A stretch of DNA of 10,396 nt from Hydrogenophaga sp. (GCA_020047875.1 JAIFNE010000125.1:1-10396), one strand, 5' to 3'. Shown: positions 1 through 7,094, counted from the first letter of the stretch. Translations and numbers: made by a program. The notes: a model not told the origin generated them from the sequence alone.

Positions 1-139
1 GGTCGCCCGAGATGGCTTGCTCAATCTGGTCGCTCAGGGTGTGCGCGTCGGCATGGCGCACACGCCGGGTGGAAAACGCCCACTTGGCGGTCTTCAAGGT
101 GTTTTGCAGCATGCGGGTTTGTTCGTTTTTCATGGTCAT
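1..139 (-). CDS. Unrecognised protein, N-terminal fragment (leaves the window)
   Basis: An open minus-strand frame starts with ATG at 139 (second in-frame ATG at 133) and stays open to the window edge, giving about 46 residues that begin MTMKNEQTRMLQNTLKTAKW. The peptide is polar and basic, with an amphipathic look. No signal peptide, membrane segment or family motif is visible. No strong Shine-Dalgarno precedes either ATG; the upstream region is polypyrimidine on this strand. It is co-directional with the hydrolase gene upstream, 106 bases away, so the two may be co-transcribed. I do not recognise the family, and the fragment is too short to assign a function. Being open to the edge and well spaced from its neighbour favours a real gene, but the start is uncertain. 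Confidence 0.45.
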   Translation of the reverse strand, partial: MTMKNEQTRMLQNTLKTAKWAFSTRRVRHADAHTLSDQIEQAISGD

Positions 140-146
140 GGTCTTT

Positions 147-221
147 GAAGTGAAAGGGAAAAGTGAAGGGAGGTGAGAAGAAGGGAAAAACAAGGGAAAG
201 CAAAGGGAAGGGAACGAAAGG
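147..221. repeat. Purine-biased tract with imperfect AAGGGAA-type repeats
   Basis: In these 75 bases only six positions on the plus strand are pyrimidines (151, 164, 174, 191, 201, 215). Imperfect units such as AAAGGGAA and AAGGGAAA recur irregularly. The tract fills most of the gap between the hydrolase stop and the start of the next minus-strand gene, so the minus-strand RNA there is a long polypyrimidine leader. It is not a perfect tandem array. A role in DNA structure, transcript termination or translation is only inference. Confidence 0.6.
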
Positions 222-262
222 CGGAACGGCCAGCGAACCCGGCGCTCAGGCGGCCCTGGCCA

Positions 263-1066
263 TCACCTGCAGGCGCTGGCCCGGCTCGGGCATGGCCAGT
301 GCACCCAGCACCCCCGAGCGCATGCACTCTCGGAAGTCGTGGCCGGCAGCCCGCGCTCGGTGGCCAGCCGCTGGAGGGTCTGCACCCAGCGCTGGGCGCG
401 TTGCAAACGGTGTGTGCCTTGCTGCGCGTCCAGCAGGTCGTTGCTGCGCGTCAGCGCATCCACCACGTTGTCGCGCTCGCCCACCGCCACCCGCAGCGGA
501 ATCTGCAGAAAGCGCCCCAGGTTGCCCGCCACGGCTTCGCCCAGGCGGCGGCGCGGCGCCACGCCGGTGCCGTGTGGAAACCGCTGCTCGGTGGCGGTCG
601 GCCAGGTGTACCAGCCCGCAGCGCACACGCACAGATGCTCCAGCCGGTGGGGGTGCAGCATTGCGAAGCGGTGCGCAAACTGCGCGCCGCCCGAGTAACC
701 AAACATCGCCACCCGCCGGGTGGACACACCGGTTTGAAAAGTCACCGAATCCAGCAGCGTCAGCAGGGCCAGATCGGCGCGCTGCCCATGCGCCGCAATG
801 CGCTGGTAGCCCGGCCACCGCTGGACGTCAAACACCGGGGCAATGACGAGCCGGCCCTGAGCCTGGGCGCGCTGCATGAACTGGCTGGCCTGGTTTCGGG
901 CTCCGCGCCCGACACCGTGCACCGCTACCAGCGGTGCCAGGCTGGCGTCGAGGTTTTCTGGCACGTACAACCAGCATTCCAGCCCTGCCGTCCAGGTGGC
1001 GGGGATGCGGCGCAGCCTGGCCTGTATGGTTGCGGTGGCCGACTCGGCCGCGTCAAATGAAATCAT
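263..1066 (-). CDS. Alpha/beta-hydrolase family protein with apparently frameshifted C-terminus
   Basis: The frame encodes 267 residues from ATG 1066. That start is preceded by AAGGAG at a 7-base spacing; an in-frame TTG at 1117 is less likely. Alpha/beta-hydrolase features are visible: PLVAVHG near residues 45-51 (strand and oxyanion region), the nucleophile elbow GYSGG at 123-127 with Ser125, and VGERD ending at Asp199 as a candidate acid. The catalytic His is missing from this frame. The last 25 or so residues after RGLPATT look unnatural. Another minus-strand frame over the same bases (about 355 down to a stop at 246) reads AAGHDFRECMRSG, which fits a GHxF-type His motif. A small indel near 340-355 therefore probably disrupts the gene, unless it is a sequence error. 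The substrate is unknown. The gene is divergent from the sigma factor operon. Confidence 0.7.
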   Translation of the reverse strand: MISFDAAESATATIQARLRRIPATWTAGLECWLYVPENLDASLAPLVAVHGVGRGARNQASQFMQRAQAQGRLVIAPVFDVQRWPGYQRIAAHGQRADLALLTLLDSVTFQTGVSTRRVAMFGYSGGAQFAHRFAMLHPHRLEHLCVCAAGWYTWPTATEQRFPHGTGVAPRRRLGEAVAGNLGRFLQIPLRVAVGERDNVVDALTRSNDLLDAQQGTHRLQRAQRWVQTLQRLATERGLPATTSESACARGCWVHWPCPSRASACR

Positions 1067-1067
1067 C

Positions 1068-1116
1068 TGTCTGCTCCTTGAATAGGTACCCGATGAGGTC
1101 GGGTGTTGAGCAGACA
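1068..1116 (-). promoter_or_regulatory. Nested inverted repeat in the hydrolase leader overlapping its ribosome-binding site
   Basis: Two perfect 9-base arms (TGTCTGCTC at 1068-1076 and GAGCAGACA at 1108-1116) enclose a second perfect hairpin, ACCCGA at 1088-1093 with TCGGGT at 1099-1104 and a five-base loop. In the minus-strand transcript the downstream arm begins with the GAG of the AAGGAG ribosome-binding site and ends one base before the ATG at 1066. The folded leader would therefore cover the translation start. An RNA switch or thermometer is possible, as is a DNA operator for a dimeric regulator; the sequence does not decide between them. Confidence 0.5.
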
Positions 1117-1122
1117 ACGGGC

Positions 1123-1145
1123 CGGCTGGGCCCCTATTCCAGCCG
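1123..1145. repeat. 7-bp inverted repeat in the divergent intergenic region
   Basis: CGGCTGG (1123-1129) and CCAGCCG (1139-1145) are perfect inverted arms around a 9-base spacer. The repeat lies just upstream of the hydrolase leader, near where a hydrolase promoter would be expected (minus strand has TTGTGA about 16 bases before GAATAG, a weak match). It could be an operator or a chance GC-rich repeat. Confidence 0.3.
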
Positions 1146-1257
1146 TTTCAAATTTTCACAAGTTGGCGCCCCCCGCCGCTGTTCAACACGCGCCGGTTCG
1201 CCCGCCGGGCGCGACACAAGGCCGCTGCATACTCGCAGCCACCTTTTGAATGACGTT

Positions 1258-1284
1258 GGGAATTTTTCAGCGCCGGCAACGTTT
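1258..1284 (+). promoter_or_regulatory. Candidate ECF-type promoter of the sigma/anti-sigma operon
   Basis: GGGAAT at 1258-1263 is followed, after 17 bases, by GTTT at 1281-1284. This resembles the GGAA...CGTT pattern recognised by many ECF sigma factors. The sigma ATG lies 26 bases beyond the candidate -10, which fits autoregulation. CAACGT occurs twice nearby (1278-1283 and 1291-1296). The assignment rests on pattern resemblance only. Confidence 0.35.
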
Positions 1285-1309
1285 TACAGACAACGTAACT
1301 TTTCAACCC

Positions 1310-1825
1310 ATGACCGATGTACGCGAAGAAATGGTTGCTCTTCTCCCCAGGCTGCGCCGCTTCGCCCACGGGCTGGCCGCGAACCGGGATGACGCGGATG
1401 ACCTGGTTCAGGAGGCCTGCGAGCGTGCGCTGGTTCGGCTGGATCAGTGGGAAGCCGGCACGCGGCTCGACAGCTGGATGTACAAAATCATCCAGAACCT
1501 CTGGTACGACCGCTTGCGCAGCCGCAAGGTGCGCGGCGAGCAGGTGGATGAAGATGAGCTGGCGCTGCAGGCCGACGAAAACGCCCACCGGCTCCCGGAA
1601 GTGCGCGACACCTTTGCCCAGGTCTCTGGTCTGCTTGACCGGCTCAAGCCCGAGCAGCGGGAGGTTTTGATGCTGGTCTGCGTTGAATCGTATTCCTACC
1701 AGGAAGCCGCAGACATCCTGCAAATTCCGGTGGGCACCGTCATGAGCCGCTTGTCCCGGGCCCGGCTGCAACTGCATGAAGACATGAAAAAGCCCGTGAA
1801 ACACGCACCGAAGGAAACGCCATGA
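1310..1825 (+). CDS. ECF-family RNA polymerase sigma factor
   Basis: The protein of 171 residues has the two-domain layout of group 4 (ECF) sigma factors. Region 2 spans about residues 10-75 and contains DDLVQE at 30-35 and DSWMYKIIQN, for core polymerase binding and -10 recognition. Region 4 spans about 103-158, with the helix-turn-helix in SYQEAADILQIPVGTVMSRL for -35 recognition. The ATG at 1310 gives the normal ECF length. An in-frame ATG at 1250 would add 20 atypical residues and would lie upstream of the candidate promoter. No strong Shine-Dalgarno precedes 1310. The stop overlaps the anti-sigma start by ATGA, the usual coupled arrangement. Its target genes are unknown; the divergent hydrolase is a neighbour but not a demonstrated target. 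Confidence 0.88.
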   Translation: MTDVREEMVALLPRLRRFAHGLAANRDDADDLVQEACERALVRLDQWEAGTRLDSWMYKIIQNLWYDRLRSRKVRGEQVDEDELALQADENAHRLPEVRDTFAQVSGLLDRLKPEQREVLMLVCVESYSYQEAADILQIPVGTVMSRLSRARLQLHEDMKKPVKHAPKETP

Positions 1826-2958
1826 ACGACCATGACATCGAAAAACTCATGGCCTACGCCGACGGTGAACTCGATCCTGCGAGCGCCCTGGAAGTGGAGC
1901 GGCTGCTGCGAGACGACGAAGAAGCCCGCGCCATCGTGGAGCGCTTTCGCCAGACCCGCAGCGCACTGGGCCCCGACATGGACGCCTTGCTGAACGAGCC
2001 CGTGCCGCAGCACCTGATCGACGCCATCCGCGCCCATCCGCTCAAGCCGGTGCCCGCCCTGGCCCAGGCCGCCACGCCCGCCGCCAGCGCCGTCACCCGC
2101 CAGGCCGCCAACGACCGCGCTTATTGGCCCTCGCTCGCCACCGCGGCCAGCCTCGCGCTGGTGGTGGGCCTGTTCGCCGGCCAGTGGTGGGGCAGCCAGT
2201 CGGGCGGCGGCGAGCCGCCCCTGGCGCAGGCCCTGCAACGCGCCATGGAAACCCTGCCCGCCGGCGAGGCGCTGAAGGTTGCCGGCTTGCAGATCACGCC
2301 CGTGACCAGCTACCGCGGCGCCGAAGGGCAGGTGTGCCGGGAATTCGAGCAAACCGCCGACGGTCGCCTGGCGCACGGCATTGCTTGCCGCACCGACACC
2401 CAATGGGTCACCCGGTTGATGTTCGACCATGGCCCCGCCAACACCTCAGGCAGTGGCGCTGGCTTTGTGCCCGCCAGCGGCGAGCTGGACGCGATCTCCA
2501 GCCTGCTCGACAACCTGAAGCTCGGCCCCGCCCTGTCAGCAGACGAGGAACGCGCTGCGATCCAGCAGGGGTGGAAGCCGGCTCATGCGGCCCACTTCCT
2601 GCCCTTGGCCGCATATTCCGTCGCCAGCTCATACACCTTGGCGCACTTTTGCTCAAACAGCGCGCGGTCGTACGACTCGGGCAGCTCGTCGTTGAGCACG
2701 CGTGAAATTTCCGAGCGCACCCGGGTCTGGGTTTGCGCGTCCTTGTACCAGTCCTGCACCAGCACCTTGGGTTGCTCTTCCACCAGCCGGCGCAGCAGGT
2801 GTTTGGCCGCCAACTTGACGCGCTGTTCTTCGTCCTTGGTCAGGCCGTCTTTCTTCAGCAGGTCGAACAGCTCCAGCTCGTCTTCCGTCAGCCCCTCGCG
2901 CACATGGCGCTCGGCCTCGTTCTGCATGGCGGCCACGTGCGCGGTCAGCTCGTCGTAG
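1822..2958 (+). CDS. Transmembrane anti-sigma factor with an aberrant C-terminal extension
   Basis: The gene overlaps the ECF sigma stop by ATGA and has AAGGAA upstream. Residues 1-50 (DIEKLMAYADGELDP...) have the short acidic helical form of anti-sigma N-termini that bind sigma in the cytoplasm. A single hydrophobic segment at about 104-120 (SLATAASLALVVGLFAG) would anchor it in the inner membrane. The following region is probably periplasmic and has a Cys pair, VCREF (Cys172) and GIACR (Cys189), which could be redox-sensitive. Convincing coding character ends near Trp251-Lys252 (position 2577). The remaining 126 residues are rich in Ser, Cys and Arg and are exactly the antisense of the hsdR 3' end, up to a TAG at 2956-2958. 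A native stop was probably lost when the hsd locus was joined here. Family identity is fairly sure; the C-terminal end is not. Confidence 0.8.
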   Translation: MNDHDIEKLMAYADGELDPASALEVERLLRDDEEARAIVERFRQTRSALGPDMDALLNEPVPQHLIDAIRAHPLKPVPALAQAATPAASAVTRQAANDRAYWPSLATAASLALVVGLFAGQWWGSQSGGGEPPLAQALQRAMETLPAGEALKVAGLQITPVTSYRGAEGQVCREFEQTADGRLAHGIACRTDTQWVTRLMFDHGPANTSGSGAGFVPASGELDAISSLLDNLKLGPALSADEERAAIQQGWKPAHAAHFLPLAAYSVASSYTLAHFCSNSARSYDSGSSSLSTREISERTRVWVCASLYQSCTSTLGCSSTSRRSRCLAANLTRCSSSLVRPSFFSRSNSSSSSSVSPSRTWRSASFCMAATCAVSSS

Positions 2959-5858
2959 TAGTTCTCGGTTGAGGTTGCGCCCGAGTTGTAGGCGTCGATG
3001 ATCTTCTGCAGCCGTTCCGCGAAGTTGATGCGGGTGCTGTTCTGGGCCAGCATCTCCGCCAGCTTCTTTTCCAGAAACGCGCGCAGGTCGGCGATCTCGA
3101 TGTTCCGGTGTGGTGAGGCCTTGAACTCCTCGCGCAGCTTCTCCACGTTTACCTTGCTCAGGTCCCAGGCTCGACCGCGTTTGACTATTCTGTATTCCGC
3201 GTCGAACTGCTTGGCGTTGAACGTTTCCGCGTTGTCCACCACCACGCTCTCGTCCAGCAGCGCCGCCAGGCGCTGGATGGCGCCGTCCAGGTCCGCCTGC
3301 TCCACGATGGCGTCCATCACCCCGCGCAGGTACTGAAAGGCCGACACCAGCCGCCCCTTGCCCTGGCCCAGCACTTCGGGCTTGCAGGCCTCGTACAAGC
3401 CGCTGATCGCGTTCTCGTACACGTTGAAGCTCTGGCGCAGCTCGTCCTGCGCCAGCAAGGTGTTGGCGTAGTCGTTGAACTGCCCGAGTTTGGTGAACAC
3501 ATCGCCCCGGCCCAGTGCATCGCGCAACGCCACGGCCTGCGCATCGCAAAACGCCAGGCCTTGCTCCAGCGCTTCGTCCAGCAGCGTGAACAGTTCGGCC
3601 TTGTCGCGCACCGGCATCTCGTCATCGTCTTCCGGTCCGGCGGCGTAGTCCTTCAGCGCCTTCTTCATGCGCCGGAACACGTTGTAGTAGTCCACGATCT
3701 CGCCGTGCTTCTTCTCCACCCCGTGGATCGCGTGGCTGCTCACCCGGTTGGCGCGGGCAATGGTCTGCATCAGCGTGTGGCCCTGCATGGGCTTGTCCAG
3801 GTAGAGCGTGCTCACCGTGGGCGCGTCAAAACCCGTCAGCCACATGGCGCACACAAACACCAGTTGCAGCGGGTGCGCCGGGTCCTTGAAGTTGTATTCA
3901 ATGTCGTGGCCGTTTGCGTCCAGCGCGTTCATGCGCTCGCGGTGCGGCTTGATGTTGAGCTTGCGCTTGGCAAACTTCTCTTCTTCGCCCGCCTCCTCGC
4001 TCACGATCACCGCCATCTCCACCGACTTCATCCACTCGCGGATGCGTTTCAGCCGCTCGCGCTCGATGTCGTTCTTTGTCGCGGTGATGCGCCCAGTCAG
4101 CGCCTTGATCTCGTCCTTCCAGCGCGCCTGCACCTTGTCAAACATGGTCACGGCGGTGAACTTGTCCACCGCAATCACCAGGCCCTTGCCCAGGTAGCCG
4201 CGCCGGGGGAAGTGGTACACGATGTCGCGCGCCACCGTCTCCAGCCGGTCATCGGTGGTGATCACCGCCATCTCTTGCGCAAAGCGCCGCTCCAGCTTCT
4301 GCTGCGCGGTGTCGTCCAGGTTTTCCTCTTCCAGGATCGCGGCGAACTCTTCGTTCAGTTCGTCGTTCTGGATCAGCACCTCCGGCACGCGCTTCTCGTA
4401 AAACAGCGGCACCGTGGCCCCGTCTTCCACGCTCTGCTGGAAGTTGTATTCCGACACATAGCCACCAAACCAAGCGTTGGTCTTGCGCTCGCTGCCCAGC
4501 AGCGGCGTGCCGGTGAACGCCAGAAAGTTGGCCCGGGGCAGGCCCGCGCGCATGTTCTCGGCCAGGCCGGCGTACTGCGTGCGGTGCGCCTCATCCACGA
4601 TCACCACGATGTCTTCCCGGTCCGACAGCAGCGGGTACGCCCGACCCTTGTCGTAGCGGAACTTCTGGATCAGCGTGAACAGCACCCGCTTGTTCTTGCC
4701 CAGCATCTCGCGCAGCTGCGTGCTGTCGCGCGGGCGCACCTTGTCGTTTGGCCCCACCACGCCGGTGTGCAGGAAGTTGCGGTAAATCTGCCCGTCCAGG
4801 TCGTTGCGGTCGGTCACCACCACAAAGGTGAAATTGCCCGCGAGCTTGCGGAACACCTTGCGCGTGTAGAACACCATCGAAAAGCTCTTGCCCGAGCCCT
4901 GCGTGTGCCAGAACACGCCCAGCTTGCCGCCCAGCTCGCGCCGCCGGGTGAACTGGTCAAACGCGTTGTTCACACCAATGAACTGGTGGTTCTGCGCGAT
5001 CACCTTGCTGGTCTCGCGGTAGAACACGCAGAAGTTCTCCACATAGTCCAGCAGCCGCTCGGGCTTGAGCAAGCCCATCACCGCCCGCTCCACGCTCAGC
5101 TGCTGGTCGGCAATGGCCTTGCGGTTCAGCACTTCTTTTTCATCGTCCACCCGCAGCCAGGCAAAAAAGTGCTCCCACTGCGCCGTGAGGCTGCCCACCC
5201 GCGTCTCGGTGCCGTTGGAGAGCAGGCACAGCGCGTTCGCCACGAACAGTTGCGGAATCTGCGCCTTGTAGTTGGTCAGGTTGTCGTCGTATGCCGCGCG
5301 CAGCTTCACGTTGCTGTTCTTCAGCTCAATGAACACCAGCGGCAGGCCGTTCACATACAGCAGCACATCGGGCCGGCGGTAGGCCGCCGCGCTGGCCTGG
5401 CCGGTGCACTTCACCCACAGTTGCGACACGGCCAGGTAGTGGTTGCGCCCGGCCTTCGGGTTCGGCGTGTCGAAGTCGATCACCTTCAACCGCTCTGTTA
5501 CCGACTGCCCGGCCTGCGGGCCCGCTTCGGGCTCGTAGGTCACCGGCACGCCGTCGCGCAGCAGGCTGTCCATCTCGCGGTTGGCCGCCACCAGGCTCAT
5601 GGCCGTGCGCGGCATCATCAGCTGGGCCAGGGCCGCGTCCACCGCGCTGGCCGGGGCCTGCGGGTTCAGTCGCTGCAGCGCCGCGCGCAGCGGCCCGGCC
5701 AGGATCACCTCACGCTTGTCCGCCCGGCCCGAGCCGTCGTTCAGGTCGTCCGGCTGCGCGGTGAAGCAGTTCAGCACGTTGAAGCCACACAGGTGCTGCA
5801 GGCGCTGCAGCAGGGCCTGCTCGATGTCGTCTTCGGAGATGAAGTTTTTCGCGGCCAA
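2583..5858 (-). CDS. hsdR: Type I restriction enzyme R subunit (endonuclease and ATP-dependent translocase)
   Basis: The 1091-residue protein is the motor and nuclease of a type I restriction complex, cutting unmethylated DNA far from the recognition site after ATP-driven translocation. The N-terminal PD-(D/E)XK nuclease is visible as RRPD (Asp164) and FIELK (Glu178, Lys180). The SF2 helicase core follows: Walker A HTQGSGKS at 318-325, DEAH at 422-425, AFTGTPL near 447-453, LTGFDAP and QTIARANR further on. A helical C-terminus, probably for docking to the methyltransferase, ends in GRKWAA. The start is TTG at 5858, supported by GGGAGG eight bases upstream and by a natural MAAKNFISEDDIEQ beginning. 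It follows hsdS after 42 bases and is last in the block. Its 3' end faces the anti-sigma gene with no visible terminator between. All key motifs look intact. Confidence 0.96.
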   Translation of the reverse strand: MAAKNFISEDDIEQALLQRLQHLCGFNVLNCFTAQPDDLNDGSGRADKREVILAGPLRAALQRLNPQAPASAVDAALAQLMMPRTAMSLVAANREMDSLLRDGVPVTYEPEAGPQAGQSVTERLKVIDFDTPNPKAGRNHYLAVSQLWVKCTGQASAAAYRRPDVLLYVNGLPLVFIELKNSNVKLRAAYDDNLTNYKAQIPQLFVANALCLLSNGTETRVGSLTAQWEHFFAWLRVDDEKEVLNRKAIADQQLSVERAVMGLLKPERLLDYVENFCVFYRETSKVIAQNHQFIGVNNAFDQFTRRRELGGKLGVFWHTQGSGKSFSMVFYTRKVFRKLAGNFTFVVVTDRNDLDGQIYRNFLHTGVVGPNDKVRPRDSTQLREMLGKNKRVLFTLIQKFRYDKGRAYPLLSDREDIVVIVDEAHRTQYAGLAENMRAGLPRANFLAFTGTPLLGSERKTNAWFGGYVSEYNFQQSVEDGATVPLFYEKRVPEVLIQNDELNEEFAAILEEENLDDTAQQKLERRFAQEMAVITTDDRLETVARDIVYHFPRRGYLGKGLVIAVDKFTAVTMFDKVQARWKDEIKALTGRITATKNDIERERLKRIREWMKSVEMAVIVSEEAGEEEKFAKRKLNIKPHRERMNALDANGHDIEYNFKDPAHPLQLVFVCAMWLTGFDAPTVSTLYLDKPMQGHTLMQTIARANRVSSHAIHGVEKKHGEIVDYYNVFRRMKKALKDYAAGPEDDDEMPVRDKAELFTLLDEALEQGLAFCDAQAVALRDALGRGDVFTKLGQFNDYANTLLAQDELRQSFNVYENAISGLYEACKPEVLGQGKGRLVSAFQYLRGVMDAIVEQADLDGAIQRLAALLDESVVVDNAETFNAKQFDAEYRIVKRGRAWDLSKVNVEKLREEFKASPHRNIEIADLRAFLEKKLAEMLAQNSTRINFAERLQKIIDAYNSGATSTENYYDELTAHVAAMQNEAERHVREGLTEDELELFDLLKKDGLTKDEEQRVKLAAKHLLRRLVEEQPKVLVQDWYKDAQTQTRVRSEISRVLNDELPESYDRALFEQKCAKVYELATEYAAKGRKWAA

Positions 5859-5872
5859 CGTGCTTGCCTCCC
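5859..5872 (-). promoter_or_regulatory. Ribosome-binding site that fixes the TTG start of hsdR
   Basis: On the minus strand GGGAGG (5872-5867) is followed by eight bases (CAAGCACG) and then TTG at 5858. The nearest in-frame codons upstream are not usual starts. The same nine bases, GGGAGGCAA, also precede dinD in this window. Confidence 0.6.
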
Positions 5873-5900
5873 TGGGGCAGTGGTGTTGTGGATCGGGTCC

Positions 5901-7094
5901 TTAAACCGCCGGGGCCGTGTCGGCTCTCATGCTGGGCGGGGCCTGGATGTTCAGCTGGTCGACGCGAAGTTTGCCGGAGATGAGGCGGGGGAGGAGCGCG
6001 TCGCGGGTGCTCTGGAGTTTCCCGTTCGCCTTCTGCAAAGACTCCATCTCGTCGAACATGGGCCTTGTTAACTTCTCATACCGGCCCACTAGTGCAATGT
6101 CGGGTGTCAGTATTCGAATGCGCTTGAACGTGCCCTTGGTCAACTCGGCAAACGTGGCGCCACCCGACAACATTTCGAAGTGCGGTTTCGCGAGCTTGAG
6201 CCAGTGGTACAGGTACGTCAGCGGGTACTGCTCGTTCGGGATGCAGGTGATGAACCCTTGGTTCGTGCATGCCGGCTCGGTATTGATGCCAATGGCGCCG
6301 ATCGTTGCGCGGCTGGTCATCATGACGCAGTAGGCCGGGAACAGATTGGCTGAACAATCGGCAAGACCGTCCTCGGTGCACCTGTCACGGGACGACTCCA
6401 GGTAGATGCCGTCAGCTGCAGTGATGTCGGTGGGTGTGAACCAGTTGACGTCTCCATTGGTCCAGTAGCGGGCCACATCCTTGGAGGGAGTTGCACCGCC
6501 AAAGAACTTGAATGCGCCACCGATAAGCTCATGTTTCCAACCTGGAGGAAGGCCTTTCTCTAAGGTCACAGGCTTAGCGCCAGGAAACCGCATCCGCACA
6601 AACCACTCGCGGTAGATCTCCTCGGCCGTGGACCCCAGCAGCGCAATGCGCCGCTGGTTGTTGGCGATCAGGTCGTCGTAGGCGGAAAGGATCGCGGCGA
6701 TCTTGTGCTGATCGGCAGGTTCAGGCGCCAGCACTTTGATTTTGTGGACGTGATTGCGATTCAACGTCGGATTGGATGAACCGGTATCAAAAACCTCCAG
6801 GTGCAACGTGCTTAAAAAGTAGGACAAAAAGCGCGGATCGTTGCCTTTGAAGTCCTTGATCCACAACGTTGTGTCGTGCGGCCAGAAGTCACAGGATAGA
6901 AAGTGCACCGTCCCCAACGACCCCTTGCGGCCAATCACAACGCCTGGACCACTTACCTTGGCCTCGCTGTGAAAGCTGGAGGTGCCAGATGAGGAAACGA
7001 TCGGAACTTCGCCGGGGCTCTGCTCCGCTTTGGTGATGTCGAAACCACGTTGAAATGTGAGCAAGTCGCCGAGCAAACGCTCCCTGAAGATCAC
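5901..7094 (-). CDS. hsdS: Type I restriction-modification specificity subunit
   Basis: The 397-residue protein chooses the DNA sequence recognised by the methyltransferase and restriction complexes. It shows the two-repeat HsdS plan. The first target-recognition domain covers about residues 1-125. The central conserved helix region is near 128-165 (DQHKIAAILSAYDDLI, then EEIYREWFVRMRFPG). The second target-recognition domain covers about 185-330, starting LPPGWKHELI. A distal conserved helix is near 338-380 (SLQKANGKLQSTRDALLPRLISGKL). Two target-recognition domains imply a bipartite recognition site, which cannot be predicted here. The start is GTG at 7094 with GGAGG a few bases upstream, overlapping the HsdM tail stop as GTGA. 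Parts of the gene, especially about 6480-7100, are visibly richer in A+T than hsdM and hsdR, as expected for exchanged recognition domains. Confidence 0.94.
   Translation of the reverse strand: MIFRERLLGDLLTFQRGFDITKAEQSPGEVPIVSSSGTSSFHSEAKVSGPGVVIGRKGSLGTVHFLSCDFWPHDTTLWIKDFKGNDPRFLSYFLSTLHLEVFDTGSSNPTLNRNHVHKIKVLAPEPADQHKIAAILSAYDDLIANNQRRIALLGSTAEEIYREWFVRMRFPGAKPVTLEKGLPPGWKHELIGGAFKFFGGATPSKDVARYWTNGDVNWFTPTDITAADGIYLESSRDRCTEDGLADCSANLFPAYCVMMTSRATIGAIGINTEPACTNQGFITCIPNEQYPLTYLYHWLKLAKPHFEMLSGGATFAELTKGTFKRIRILTPDIALVGRYEKLTRPMFDEMESLQKANGKLQSTRDALLPRLISGKLRVDQLNIQAPPSMRADTAPAV

Noticed and set aside
173..1060. Plus-strand open frame of 295 codons opposite the hydrolase
   Set aside because: The minus strand has the GYSGG elbow and a strong ribosome-binding site; the plus frame is low-complexity Arg/Ala/His-rich.
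1067..1117. Upstream TTG start at 1117 for the hydrolase
   Set aside because: ATG 1066 has AAGGAG at good spacing, and the extra residues would be encoded by the hairpin leader.
1250..1309. Longer sigma factor starting at ATG 1250
   Set aside because: It adds 20 residues with no sigma character and would start upstream of the candidate promoter.
1148..1804. Minus-strand open frame opposite the sigma factor
   Set aside because: The plus strand encodes a complete ECF sigma factor with ATGA coupling to an anti-sigma gene.
3561..6071. Plus-strand open frame of 836 codons opposite hsdR
   Set aside because: It is the antisense of a motif-complete hsdR, rich in His, Arg, Val and Leu, as expected from a GC-biased reverse frame. 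No family motif or ribosome-binding site was seen.
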